DNA of 64,000 nt from Gammaproteobacteria bacterium (GTDB lineage Bacteria; Pseudomonadota; Gammaproteobacteria; GRL18), in NCBI GenBank assembly GCA_016744395.1, contig JADGEK010000002.1, forward strand, positions 65,565 to 129,564, given 5' to 3'. The position numbers and the translations under genes were made by a program. Position 1 is the stretch's first letter; each line of letters starts with the position of its first letter. Below are positions 17,412 to 26,489 of this stretch, piece by piece. The notes under the pieces are model-generated. The model did no database searches and was not told where the DNA came from. It was given only the letters and a program-made list of their open reading frames with translations.

Positions 17412-18275
17412 TTAAGGCTTTTGTTTAATCGTTGATAGTGTTTCATACACTGCTGCACTGATAACAATAAGGCCTCCAGCTATAGTAGTCCAATCAGGTA
17501 ATTCAGTAAGAAACAGAGCAGCGAATAACGTACCGTAGACAACTTGCATACAAGCAATTAGCCCAACTGTTTTTGCTTTTAGGTATAATAAACTATTGGC
17601 AAATAATGTATGTGGCAATGCCGTAAAGAAGATACCAAGTATGATAAGCTGCTGCCATTGATATGAACTAATATTAATCATGATATGACCAGAAAAAGGG
17701 ATTAGCAATACGATAGTAAATAAAGTTTGATAAAACAGAGCATGTCTTGCAGGATAAGCTTTAAAATAATGACCATGAATAATATTACGCATGGCAAATA
17801 AAAATGCCGAAATAACTCCCCACATCACACCTTGTGTTGTCTGGTTATCAATTGTAAATTCTGGAACCAATAAATAAATGCCCAATAAAACAACCAATGC
17901 ACTAATAACATCCTTGATATGAGGCGTATCACCATGAAAAAGAGGTTCAAGAAAAACCGTTATGACTGGGTAGGAATATAAAGCAATAATACCAATAGCA
18001 ACCGATGATACTTGCATGGCATGAAAGTAGGTTACCCAGTGCATACAAAGAAACAGGCCTAAAACAGCAGCAACAAGGTAATCCTTTCTATTTTTAAGAA
18101 GTAGGCTTTCTTTTAGAAAAACAATATACAGTGCGATACTCAGAACAGCAAAAACACTTCTAAAAAGTGTTATGTCTATTGCATTCAAACTGATGAATTT
18201 TGAAAAAAGAGCAGTAAAACCAAAAATTAACACAGATGCATGAACGGAAAAAAGCCCTTCCCTGTGACTATTCAT
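17412..18275 (-). CDS. EamA/DMT-family transporter
   Basis: A 287-residue integral membrane protein with about ten hydrophobic helices in two repeats of five. The characteristic EamA stretches are 'FGFTALFSKFISLNAIDITLFRSVFAVLSI' in the first half and 'YGTLFAALFLTELPDWTTIAGGLIVISAAVY' in the second. Members export amino acids, metabolites or drugs; substrate cannot be inferred. It is likely co-transcribed with the following zinc-ribbon gene, 42 bases downstream. Confidence 0.85.
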   Translation of the reverse strand: MNSHREGLFSVHASVLIFGFTALFSKFISLNAIDITLFRSVFAVLSIALYIVFLKESLLLKNRKDYLVAAVLGLFLCMHWVTYFHAMQVSSVAIGIIALYSYPVITVFLEPLFHGDTPHIKDVISALVVLLGIYLLVPEFTIDNQTTQGVMWGVISAFLFAMRNIIHGHYFKAYPARHALFYQTLFTIVLLIPFSGHIMINISSYQWQQLIILGIFFTALPHTLFANSLLYLKAKTVGLIACMQVVYGTLFAALFLTELPDWTTIAGGLIVISAAVYETLSTIKQKP

Positions 18276-18840
18276 AAATATCTGCCTATCGTATCGAGTT
18301 CTTGATTCATTCCTGTTAAAGGATATTCTAATATGTGTTCAAGCAATTTTTAGCCCATCCCAATTTAATTCACCAATATCGAACGATTTCTGTGCCTGTC
18401 ATTTAAAGGGCTCAAAGCCGTTATTTATCTTCTTTATTCTAATAATTTACCAAATCCGTGATGACAGACGTCATATTCCAGAAATGATTTGGATACAAGA
18501 CTAGAAATTTCACCTATATTCCATTAAGGTGTCAATAAAAAAACATTGACTAAAAAAAATTAGAATAATACGTTTATATTATTAATATTCAGGCTCTTCT
18601 TCAATGAGTATTAATATTTTAATGACTTGCAATATTATTGTCATCTGACATAAATACAGCTCAAATACCCCACTTAAATTAAGGGATTTTATATTGAGTA
18701 CTTTTCTTGTTATAAGTTTACTATAAAGACGCTGACAAACCAGATAAGCTGCAGTCCCCTGATTGTCTACTATAATTCATAATAATAAAGCAAATATTCA
18801 CTCACACTTTATTAATATTATTTTAATTGAGGAAAAATAA
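18276..18840. other. Long AT-rich spacer before the signalling gene set
   Basis: 565 bases without a supported gene, divergent between the EamA gene and the lipoprotein gene. The promoter for the plus-strand kinase set should lie here. A possible -35 (TTGAGT at 18694) lacks a convincing -10 at correct spacing. An RBS (ttgagga) precedes the ATG at 18841. Confidence 0.45.
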
Positions 18841-19932
18841 ATGAAACGATATTTTACCATATTAGTTGCTCTTCTAAGTTATGGTTGTGTCACTCAGCAA
18901 CCTAAACAGGTGACTCCTCCTCAAGATCATAAAATTGAAGCAAGTTCAACCGAAGTCGATTCAGCCAAGGTTCATTCTGAAAAAATCGAATCAAAACCAA
19001 TGAGCTCAACAAGTCAGACGAAAACTAAAGTCAGTAAAATGACTGTCCCGAAAACCAGTTCAATAGCAACGCCAAAGAAAAAAGTAAAAACAGAACCTGT
19101 TGTGAAGAAGCCACCAGTAAATGTAAGCAAACCCACTCCAACAATTCAGAAACCAGTCAAGAGCGACACCAGTCAATTGAGCTCAAGCAAAAAACCAATT
19201 GAGCCTGAAGTCATGCCAATAGCTCCATCTGAAAGCAATACTGACGCAGATGCGCCTGAGAGTACACCGCTTAGCACACAGAATGTTGAATCTGAGATAT
19301 CAAGCACCATTGATTCTGAAGTCAGTCAAATTATTGTTCCTGAAAGCAATCTTCCTGAAGCTAATGTACCTGAAATCAATTCAGAAGCAGAGACTGAGGT
19401 AGAAATAGAGACAGCTCTAGAACAGCAAGTCATTGAAGACAATATTATAGAAGACAATGTCATTGAATCTAATATTCTGGATTTTGATATTGCAAAATTA
19501 CCTCTCAATTTTGGTGATACCTGGTTTTTAGATAGAAATAAAGACAAAATTTCCAATACCACTCGTTGCCTTCTGAGCAGTCAGACAAAGAATTTTAATG
19601 ATGGCTATAGTGATGCCCAAATTTCTCTGCAATTAACAGCTAATACATTATTAATCAAAACCAAATCATCAATCGATTTGACTTATCCCGATATTGGCTT
19701 ATTCATCGATCAGAATAAACCTTTTCCATTGGAAAACATATATAAAGAAACCAGTATACTCATCAAAAAAAATATAGAGCAAATTACATCACAACTACGC
19801 AATGGAGAACAACTGACCGTAAAGTTGGGATTCTGGCCCACCTGGCCAAAAACAGAAACTCGTAGCATTGATTTCTCAATATCTGATTTTAATGAGGCAT
19901 ATCAGTCTTTTTTAGCGTGCGAAAAACTTTAA
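18841..19932 (+). CDS. Lipoprotein with long low-complexity linker and unknown C-terminal domain
   Basis: A 363-residue lipoprotein with a short signal sequence and lipobox 'LLSYGC' (lipidated Cys16). Residues 17-205 are low-complexity, rich in Ser, Thr, Pro, Lys and then acidic repeats ('EDNIIEDNVIESNI'), like a spacer that crosses the periplasm. Residues 210-363 form a globular domain of unknown family, with a Cys near each end ('TRCLLSS', 'FLACEKL') that could form a disulfide. It is the first gene of a same-strand set with a heme sensor and two kinases and may be a periplasmic partner of that set. Confidence 0.7.
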   Translation: MKRYFTILVALLSYGCVTQQPKQVTPPQDHKIEASSTEVDSAKVHSEKIESKPMSSTSQTKTKVSKMTVPKTSSIATPKKKVKTEPVVKKPPVNVSKPTPTIQKPVKSDTSQLSSSKKPIEPEVMPIAPSESNTDADAPESTPLSTQNVESEISSTIDSEVSQIIVPESNLPEANVPEINSEAETEVEIETALEQQVIEDNIIEDNVIESNILDFDIAKLPLNFGDTWFLDRNKDKISNTTRCLLSSQTKNFNDGYSDAQISLQLTANTLLIKTKSSIDLTYPDIGLFIDQNKPFPLENIYKETSILIKKNIEQITSQLRNGEQLTVKLGFWPTWPKTETRSIDFSISDFNEAYQSFLACEKL

Positions 19933-19965
19933 CTCAACACCCTCTTTCTTAATATAGGAAACATT

Positions 19966-20853
19966 ATGAATTTACGTGCTAAATTTAACCTCGTTCTCGG
20001 TTTATCCAGTGCTATGGGTGTCGCCCTTGCAGCCTTAATTTCCTATCAACTTCTTCAGAAAAATGCTCGTGATGAAGTGTTAGAAAATGCTCGCATCATG
20101 ATGGAAAGTGCCATCGCCGTTAGAAGTTATACGGTTGGTGAAATCAAACCATTACTGGCATTACAACAAAAACGCCAATTTATTAAACAAACCGTGCCGG
20201 CTTATGCTGCTAACCAATATATAGCTAAGCTCCAGAAAAAACACCCTGATTATAATTATAGAGAAGCAACACTGAATCCAACCAACCCAGTAAACAGAGC
20301 AATCAGCTGGGAAGCCGATATTATCAATTGGTTTCGAGGTCATGATGATCAAAAAGAACTCATTGGTGAGCGTGATACTCCAACAGGCCCCGTTTTATAT
20401 CTCAGCAGCCCAATCAAAATCACTAACCCAAAATGTCTTGCATGTCATGATACGCCTGCATCAGCTCCTGATACATTAATAGCCACCTATGGAACCGCCA
20501 ATGGTTTTGGCTGGAAAGAAAATGAAGTCGTCGGTGCACAGATTGTATCCGTTCCTATGTCTCTGCCATTAGAACGTGCTGAAAAAACCTTCTATACCTT
20601 TTTAATACTCATAATTGCGGCTTTTATTCTAGTCATTATTCTGCTAAACATCTTACTGCACTTTATTGTCATCAAACCCATCATACAAATCTCAAACCAA
20701 GCTGACAAAGTGAGTATGGGTGAATTAAACATTCCTGAACTGAGTCTAAAAGGCAATGACGAAGTCAGCTCTGTGAGTGAATCATTCAACCGTATGCATC
20801 GAAGTTTAGTCAATGCTTTCAGTATGCTGGACGATGATGATGACAATGATTAA
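19966..20853 (+). CDS. Membrane heme-c sensor: Tll0287-like (DUF3365) domain plus HAMP
   Basis: A 295-residue membrane protein. An N-terminal helix (about 11-31), a periplasmic DUF3365/Tll0287-like domain (about 35-205), a second membrane helix (210-237) and a cytoplasmic HAMP domain (238-285). The periplasmic domain carries one heme-c site, 'CLACH' (Cys157, Cys160, His161). There is no output domain after HAMP, just an acidic tail 'MLDDDDDND'. Sensors of this type are thought to read redox state or diatomic gases. With the kinase gene 38 bases downstream, signal transfer to that kinase in trans is a reasonable inference. Confidence 0.85.
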   Translation: MNLRAKFNLVLGLSSAMGVALAALISYQLLQKNARDEVLENARIMMESAIAVRSYTVGEIKPLLALQQKRQFIKQTVPAYAANQYIAKLQKKHPDYNYREATLNPTNPVNRAISWEADIINWFRGHDDQKELIGERDTPTGPVLYLSSPIKITNPKCLACHDTPASAPDTLIATYGTANGFGWKENEVVGAQIVSVPMSLPLERAEKTFYTFLILIIAAFILVIILLNILLHFIVIKPIIQISNQADKVSMGELNIPELSLKGNDEVSSVSESFNRMHRSLVNAFSMLDDDDDND

Positions 20854-20891
20854 AATAGGCATCTTTTTTATTCATTATAAAAACATAACTT

Positions 20892-22307
20892 ATGTCATTT
20901 AGTCATCCAAAGAGCATAGACAAATATAATATACTCTCAATTTTAGGGCATGGAGCCATGGGAGTCGTCTATAAAGGATACGATAAGGAAATAGATCGGC
21001 ATGTTGCCATCAAAGTTTTACACGCTCACCTGTTAAGCGGAGAAATGGGTGAGGAATTTGTGCAGCGCTTTAAGCACGAAGTGAAAGCGGCAGCAAAATG
21101 TTTACATCAAAATATTGTGACCATCTTTAATTGTGGACAAAATAATGGTTCACCTTATATGGTCATGGAGTATGTACAGGGTATCGATCTGAGAGAAATA
21201 CTGAAATCTCAGCAAAAATTCACCTTATCACAAACCATAGGAATGGTTTGCAATGTATTGGATGCCTTATTTGCTGCACATGAAATGGGAATAGTTCATC
21301 GTGACATTAAGCCCGCCAATATATTATTGCTTGACAATGGCGTGGTTAAAGTCACTGATTTTGGTGTAGCCAGAATTGACGACTCTGATTTAACTCAGGT
21401 TGGTGATGTCATCGGAACACCAAGTTACATGTCTCCTGAAGCAAAAGTGGGAGCATTAGTCGACAATCGTTCAGATCTTTATTCAGTGTCATTAGTTTTA
21501 TTTGAACTACTGACACTTAAATCTCTAAGAACAACCAAAATAAGCACTTTCATGCTCTCTGAAGCACTGGCCCCCCTGGAAATATCGAATTCACAAAAAG
21601 AAAATTTAGCCATTTTTCTGAATAAAGCATTGGCCATCAATCCTGAGCAACGTTTTCAAACAGCTTTGGAACAATCTAAAGCATTGGCAGAAATACTCGA
21701 TGAATCTATAAATAGCTATATGCAAGCAGATGAACTTGCGGAAACCGTTATTCAGCTTAGAAGTTCAATCAAACCATCATCAAATCAAGAAGGTAGCAGT
21801 CTACTCAGTGCCTCTAATCATTCTCAGCAGTCCCAACATCGCCCTGCCGATTTAAGTATTGTTGAAAAAATACTCACTCGGCATTTAGGGCCAATAGCGA
21901 CTGTACTGGTGAAAAAACAGGCCCATAAAAATGCCACAATGGGGCAGTTATTAAGCTCTCTTTCCCAGCATATTCCTTCAAACAAAGAACGTGAGAATTT
22001 TATGCACAGTATGGAGTCTTCTGGTATCTTAAAGGTTAATACTAGCCAAATCTCCAGCCCGAGTCATATCAGTCAACATTCTCAAAGTACCTCTGGGCAA
22101 AGTGCCTCAAATAATCAGAAATTGTCTCTTTCTGAACAAGAAGTTGAAAAATTAACAAAAGCTTTGATCATCTATCTTGGACCTGTTGCTAAGCACATGA
22201 TTAAATCCGCATTGAAAAAAGCCAGTACTTATGAAGAACTCTGTGTCATACTTGCTAATAAAATACCTGACTCAAAACAACGACAACAATTTCTGAATAA
22301 TCAATAG
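20892..22307 (+). CDS. Soluble Ser/Thr protein kinase with two C-terminal helical repeats
   Basis: A 471-residue Hanks-type kinase. Kinase domain about 12-275: glycine loop 'GHGAMG' (19-24), Lys41 in 'VAIK', 'HRDIKPAN' with catalytic Asp138, 'DFG' with Asp156, and 'GTPSYMSPE' (175-183); all key residues are present. There is no membrane helix. After a Ser/Gln-rich linker come two related modules of about 55 residues (322-375 and 417-468), sharing 'LGPIA/LGPVA', a basic helix, and 'IPS/DxKxRxxF'. They are probably protein-interaction modules. It follows the heme sensor and precedes a second kinase. Confidence 0.9.
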   Translation: MSFSHPKSIDKYNILSILGHGAMGVVYKGYDKEIDRHVAIKVLHAHLLSGEMGEEFVQRFKHEVKAAAKCLHQNIVTIFNCGQNNGSPYMVMEYVQGIDLREILKSQQKFTLSQTIGMVCNVLDALFAAHEMGIVHRDIKPANILLLDNGVVKVTDFGVARIDDSDLTQVGDVIGTPSYMSPEAKVGALVDNRSDLYSVSLVLFELLTLKSLRTTKISTFMLSEALAPLEISNSQKENLAIFLNKALAINPEQRFQTALEQSKALAEILDESINSYMQADELAETVIQLRSSIKPSSNQEGSSLLSASNHSQQSQHRPADLSIVEKILTRHLGPIATVLVKKQAHKNATMGQLLSSLSQHIPSNKERENFMHSMESSGILKVNTSQISSPSHISQHSQSTSGQSASNNQKLSLSEQEVEKLTKALIIYLGPVAKHMIKSALKKASTYEELCVILANKIPDSKQRQQFLNNQ

Positions 22308-22387
22308 CCAGGAGGCTGTCCAAAAATAGTGATCAGACCATTTGACAATTCTATCGATATCCTTGTAGACATATCAGGAATATCTCT

Positions 22388-24277
22388 ATGAGTTCAAAAA
22401 AAACTATACCTAATCAAGATGATGATGCCACACGCATAGCACCTAAAACTTTGCCTGGTCAGAAAAATAAGCAAAGCTTTTTTACAAAGAACTTTAAAAT
22501 TGAAGGTATTATTGGCGAAGGTGGTGTAGGACGAGTCTATCTGGCTAATGACAGAATCATCGGTCGTCGAGTCGCGATTAAGGAGATATTAGATTATTCA
22601 CCTGAAAATAATAGCGAACTTATCAATTCATTTATTCATGAAGCTAAAATAACTGGGAAACTGGAACACCCAGGTATCATACCTATTTATAAAATTGGCA
22701 ACAGCCCTCCTAACGGCCCTTATTATGTAATGAAATACATCAAGGGCATCACGATGGAAGATCAATTTCGCTCTTATTCAAAAAATAGCGATGACAGTAA
22801 TTTTAAGCAACGAATAAAACTACTTGACCCTCTAATTGATGTTTGTGAAGCACTGGCTTATGCCCATTCAAAAGGCGTTATTCATAGAGATATCAAACCA
22901 AGCAATATCATTAGCGGGAAGTTTGGTGAGACAATTCTTCTTGACTGGGGACTTGCACAAGTCATCAATGATAATAACAACACCCAATTTTACAATAAGG
23001 CAAAAAAACATCAACAACACACTCTGAGTGATTTAAAGTCTACCAATGCCGTTGGCACGCCTCGCTACATGGCTCCCGAACAACTGACAGGACATGCGAG
23101 TAAAGCCAGCGATGTCTATAGTCTGGGTGTTATTTTATTTAGAATTATCACTGGAAAACTGCCCTACAATGGCACAGTTGATGACATTGAAAAACATTTA
23201 AGCAACAATAAAGCAACACCAACACCCTTTCAATTTTCACCAACGGCACCTGCTGAACTCGTCGCTATTTGTGAAAAAGCCACTGCAAAATCATCCGCAC
23301 ATCGATTTACCGATGCCAATGAATTATTGAATCAGTTAAATGATTATCGTAGCGGGCGCATGATTAATATTTACAGTTATTCTAAAAAAGAATTAGTACA
23401 CCGATTCTTCAGGCGTAACAAATTACTGGTCTCTATGCTCAGTTTATTACTTGTTACTGCGATAACAGGCGCTGGCTTTTCCTTGCATTATGCCTATAAA
23501 ATGAATACAGCAAAAAAGGAAGCAGAACAAGCCCTTGTGGTTATCACTACCTTTGTTGAAAGGGCTCAAAAAGAAGCACATGTACTAACCAACACAATAC
23601 GAACAAGTGCCATGTCTTTATATTCAGATCTTGAGAAGACTTCAAATAAACTCAGCCTTTTAAGTCAAACAGATGCTGAACAACAAAACATTCTACTCTC
23701 AAATTTAAAAAGTGAATACCCAAAAATCGAATCATTTTCTATAGTAGAAGCCAAATCACTTTCAGTTGAATCATCATTAGGCTGGAAAACAGACACACAA
23801 AAATACGATGCACCAATTGCAAAATTTAAAGATGGCCGTTTCCAAATCATCTTTCGCACACCAATACGTAAAGGTCAACATGTTGAGAATTACCTCGAAG
23901 CCAAAATGTACCCGGAAAAAGTGATTCCTGCACTTTTTCCAATTGCACCCGTTTCAAGCTCCAACCCGCAAGATATCTGGATAATGCGTAACGATGGACA
24001 AATCATATATGATAAGAATAAAAAATATCTGGGTAGCAATCTGTTTACCGATTCAAGAAGCCAATTGTCACCGTCTTTAATTGCTTTTGCGCAACTGACA
24101 TTCAGTGATGATAATGGCATTGGTAACTATACTTTTATTGAGAAGAACCGCAAAATAAAAAGAATAGCATCCTGGGACAGCATACAATTCAACAAAACTG
24201 AACGCTGGGTGATTATTGTGACTTATCCTTATTTAGTCAGCAAAATATCACCTAAATCTGGAAGTGATTCATTTTGA
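22388..24277 (+). CDS. Membrane Ser/Thr protein kinase with periplasmic Cache-like sensor
   Basis: A 629-residue receptor-like kinase. A short N-terminus with 'DDATRI' (12-17) precedes a kinase domain (about 36-320): 'GEGGVG' (43-48), Lys65, 'HRDIKPSN' with Asp168, 'DWG' in place of DFG (Asp186), 'GTPRYMAPE'. One membrane helix (346-366) leads to a C-terminal periplasmic region (about 370-629) with a coiled-coil start and a Cache-like end ('DIWIMRNDGQIIYDKNKKYLGSNLF', 'ERWVIIVTYPYL'). Ligand unknown. It lies 80 bases after the first kinase, last of the signalling set. Confidence 0.9.
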   Translation: MSSKKTIPNQDDDATRIAPKTLPGQKNKQSFFTKNFKIEGIIGEGGVGRVYLANDRIIGRRVAIKEILDYSPENNSELINSFIHEAKITGKLEHPGIIPIYKIGNSPPNGPYYVMKYIKGITMEDQFRSYSKNSDDSNFKQRIKLLDPLIDVCEALAYAHSKGVIHRDIKPSNIISGKFGETILLDWGLAQVINDNNNTQFYNKAKKHQQHTLSDLKSTNAVGTPRYMAPEQLTGHASKASDVYSLGVILFRIITGKLPYNGTVDDIEKHLSNNKATPTPFQFSPTAPAELVAICEKATAKSSAHRFTDANELLNQLNDYRSGRMINIYSYSKKELVHRFFRRNKLLVSMLSLLLVTAITGAGFSLHYAYKMNTAKKEAEQALVVITTFVERAQKEAHVLTNTIRTSAMSLYSDLEKTSNKLSLLSQTDAEQQNILLSNLKSEYPKIESFSIVEAKSLSVESSLGWKTDTQKYDAPIAKFKDGRFQIIFRTPIRKGQHVENYLEAKMYPEKVIPALFPIAPVSSSNPQDIWIMRNDGQIIYDKNKKYLGSNLFTDSRSQLSPSLIAFAQLTFSDDNGIGNYTFIEKNRKIKRIASWDSIQFNKTERWVIIVTYPYLVSKISPKSGSDSF

Positions 24278-24370
24278 TGAAATAACGGGTTCTTCACATC
24301 TTGCCTACATACATCAATAGAAAAAGAAAGTGTTGCTTGCTCAGTAAAATGCTTATGAATGCAATTGCTC

Positions 24371-24472
24371 GGAGGTTTGGCTTGCCTTGCTGGGGACGCT
24401 CAAGCACACCCTATGTCGCTCTACTTCGGCATCCATGCCTCGCAAAGCCCCAGCAAGACAAGCCAAACCTCC
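24371..24472. repeat. Long imperfect inverted repeat (25-bp arms, GC-rich)
   Basis: Arms 24371-24395 and 24448-24472 pair over 25 bases with one mismatch, around a 52-base loop. The segment is clearly richer in GC than its surroundings. The short open frame that runs through it looks like a by-product of the palindrome. It may be a non-autonomous mobile repeat or a stable transcript end, although it lacks a T-tract. Confidence 0.75.
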
Positions 24473-24742
24473 AACCACTCTTCAACCGCAGTGACCCCAC
24501 TCGTGTTATCCAAAATCAAGAGATGAGAAAAAGCTATAATCATTCATTTTTTTATGTCCAATAAAATGTACAAATATCTTATATTTCACTTTTATTGAAA
24601 TGAGTCAAACGACCTACAGGAGAAGAATTAGTAGTTTCTTATACAATCGGTTCGGATCTAAAGAGGTTATTTTTAAGACTTAAATTCTAATGCTAGGTTA
24701 ATAGCGTTCTAACTGTCAAAATTTTTAACACCCTAATTGCAT
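24473..24742. other. Spacer without recognised content
   Basis: No gene, remnant or clear signal recognised between the long hairpin and the tandem repeat array. Confidence 0.4.
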
Positions 24743-24834
24743 ATTCTGGACGATCATGAACGCCAATTCTGATTGATCGTGAACACCTATTCTGGTCCAT
24801 CATGAGCACTCATTCTCGGTATTCACCATCAGCA
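24743..24834. repeat. Four-unit 23-bp tandem repeat, IS21-end-like
   Basis: The word 'attct' recurs at 24743, 24766, 24789 and 24812, an exact 23-base period. The first three units share the pattern attctg-N4-6-atc(a/g)tga(a/g)c; the fourth is degenerate. Repeats of this type (a gatcatgaac-like core with attctgg) are found at the ends of IS21-family elements, where the transposase binds. No istA or istB gene is present, so this would be an isolated end. Confidence 0.6.
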
Positions 24835-24914
24835 GAACGCCTGTTTCATTGGAGAGTTTGTCTTTGGCTGAAAAAATGCCAAAGAAAATCTCTCCAATGC
24901 AAATTTTTGTTAGC
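24832..24914 (-). repeat. attC-like recombination site after the methyltransferase gene
   Basis: On the minus strand GCTAAC overlaps the methyltransferase stop codon and is followed by 22-bp arms (24878-24899 with 24847-24868, two mismatches, 9-base loop). It ends at a GTT-containing 7-mer (24832-24838). Stop-codon overlap, an imperfect stem and flanking core-like boxes are the layout of integron attC sites. The terminal box departs from GTTRRRY, so the call is tentative. Confidence 0.4.
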
Positions 24915-25590
24915 TTTTTTTGATTGTACCAACAAAAATAACAGAAGCTGGCATTCCTATTTTTGGGTTTATGGGTTCTATTTTTTCACTAAGGTTAAAA
25001 CCACATTCAATAAATAAACATTCCCAAGCCTCTAATGTTCTAAAATACCAAGGTGCAGGATCTTGGAACTGCTCATTAAACCCTGACCATGAACCATCTC
25101 TCCAACCATTTTCATATTGTCCTTTTCCACACCCAGATATTGGGTGAATTGTTTGGACAATAAATGAACCACTTGAATTTAGCATATGTGGTACATGGCG
25201 AAGCAATTTTTTAACAGACTCTTTACCAAATAGAGAAAAATTACAAACTATGACATCATATTTTTCTTTAAGTGCACCAGTCGACAAATCATCAAATGAA
25301 AGTTTTTTGAAACTACCCAATTTTTCTTTTTGAGCACATTCTATAAATGTAGGAACAATATCAACACCCAATGTGATTATATTTAATTTTGTTAATTCTC
25401 TGGACAACCAACCCTCACCACAACCAATATCAAGAACTGTTTCAGGTGTTTGATCTAAAATTACATTTACTATAGCCTCATTGGTGACAAGGAATCTACT
25501 TTCAATTTCATTTTTACGCACTGCACTAATCCATGGTTGAACATTATTTTTCCATGAATTTATAATTTTTTGTTCATTTGATTTATTCAT
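24910..25590 (-). CDS. Class I SAM-dependent methyltransferase
   Basis: A 226-residue Rossmann methyltransferase. Motif I is 'VLDIGCGEGWLSREL' (52-66), followed by an acidic residue in 'LGVDIVPTFIE', 'YDVIVCNFSLFG' and 'LNSSGSFIVQTIHP'. The C-terminal half has an aromatic-rich lid ('NGWRDGSWSGFNEQFQDPAPWYFRT'). Substrate not inferable. The gene is a self-contained unit flanked by attC-like hairpins, with little regulatory DNA, suggesting acquisition as a mobile cassette. Its stop codon lies inside the left hairpin's terminal box. Confidence 0.85.
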   Translation of the reverse strand: MNKSNEQKIINSWKNNVQPWISAVRKNEIESRFLVTNEAIVNVILDQTPETVLDIGCGEGWLSRELTKLNIITLGVDIVPTFIECAQKEKLGSFKKLSFDDLSTGALKEKYDVIVCNFSLFGKESVKKLLRHVPHMLNSSGSFIVQTIHPISGCGKGQYENGWRDGSWSGFNEQFQDPAPWYFRTLEAWECLFIECGFNLSEKIEPINPKIGMPASVIFVGTIKKS

Positions 25591-25591
25591 T

Positions 25592-25687
25592 GCTACAGTT
25601 CAAATTATTTAAGTTGACGTCACAAATAACCAGAAGATTGAGGAGCGCATCGACGAAATCTGTCCGAGTTAATTTTCCTTGTTATGC
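25592..25687 (-). repeat. attC-like site between reductase and methyltransferase genes
   Basis: On the minus strand GCATAAC (25681-25687), the complement of a GTTATGC core, opens a 96-base stretch. It continues 'AAATTAACTCGGACA' and returns with a partly complementary 'AACTTAAATAATTT', like chromosomal-integron attC sites. The right-hand core box at 25592-25598 is degenerate. It sits exactly between two small genes. Tentative. Confidence 0.4.
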
Positions 25688-25707
25688 ATAGACCAAGGTG
25701 CTTTATA

Positions 25708-26256
25708 TTATTCCCTGTTAATAACTTTTATTGATTTAATAAAATTACTAAATTCAAAAATAAAGCCATTAACGGCCAATTTGTTCTTCTCTGAATTTAC
25801 TATTTCTTTAATTTCATCTTTGCTTTTTCCAATTAACGGTATCTGAAGAAATATATCTTTAGAAAAATTCTCGCTAATTGTAGCTAGTACTCGGCGTAAT
25901 GACTCTAAAACATCACTTCCCCTATGCGATGCGTGGATTAATGTGATTGGCTTTTTAATTACTTCATCTCTTGAAACTAGCCAATCTATAGTATTTTTTA
26001 GCCCACCAGGAATACTTCTTATGTATTCTGGACTAGAAATTATGATACCGTCACTGTTAGCAACCTTCTCACAGAGAGACAATACTGAATCTGGTGTATT
26101 CTCTCCTTCTTGATCAGGACTGAAGATAGGAATTTGATCATGAGAATTAAATATGTCAATTTTCATATACTCGGATGACAAATGAGAAATCTCCGTTAAC
26201 AAATTCGTGTTTGTAGATTCTGAACGCATACTCCCAGATATAGCCAATATCTTCAT
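25708..26256 (-). CDS. NADPH-dependent FMN reductase family protein
   Basis: A 182-residue flavodoxin-like protein. The FMN phosphate loop is 'ISGSMRSESTNTNLL' (6-20); the flavin ring contact is 'SSPEYIRSIPGGLKNTIDWL' (74-93), the family signature. Members reduce FMN, quinones, azo dyes or metals with NAD(P)H, or act as tetrameric oxidoreductases. It is the right-hand gene of two cassette-like units and reads toward the attC-like element on its left. No co-operonic reductase partner is evident. Confidence 0.85.
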   Translation of the reverse strand: MKILAISGSMRSESTNTNLLTEISHLSSEYMKIDIFNSHDQIPIFSPDQEGENTPDSVLSLCEKVANSDGIIISSPEYIRSIPGGLKNTIDWLVSRDEVIKKPITLIHASHRGSDVLESLRRVLATISENFSKDIFLQIPLIGKSKDEIKEIVNSEKNKLAVNGFIFEFSNFIKSIKVINRE

Positions 26257-26489
26257 TCTATGAGACTCTATTCATAAATTTATAAACTATCATGTTTCGT
26301 TCTTTGTTTGTGGTAACCAGTATACCTTTAAGAGCATAACGTCAATTTTATTTATCAACCTGTCAAGGAGAGATCATAATTTCCCTATGTGGTTGATATT
26401 AAGAATCAAGGTAGGACAGCCAGTTACCCAACAGCCCCTCGCAGAGGTAAGTTTGCATAACAGCTTTCATTCACTTTACTACAGGAGTA

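Noticed and set aside
18841..19932. Lipoprotein read as a TonB-like or peptidoglycan-binding protein because of its Pro/Lys-rich spacer
   Set aside because: No TonB C-terminal, LysM, OmpA or SPOR signature is visible in the C-terminal domain.
24301..24564. 87-codon open frame on the plus strand
   Set aside because: It runs through the long palindrome and its composition follows the repeat; no RBS and no protein-like features.
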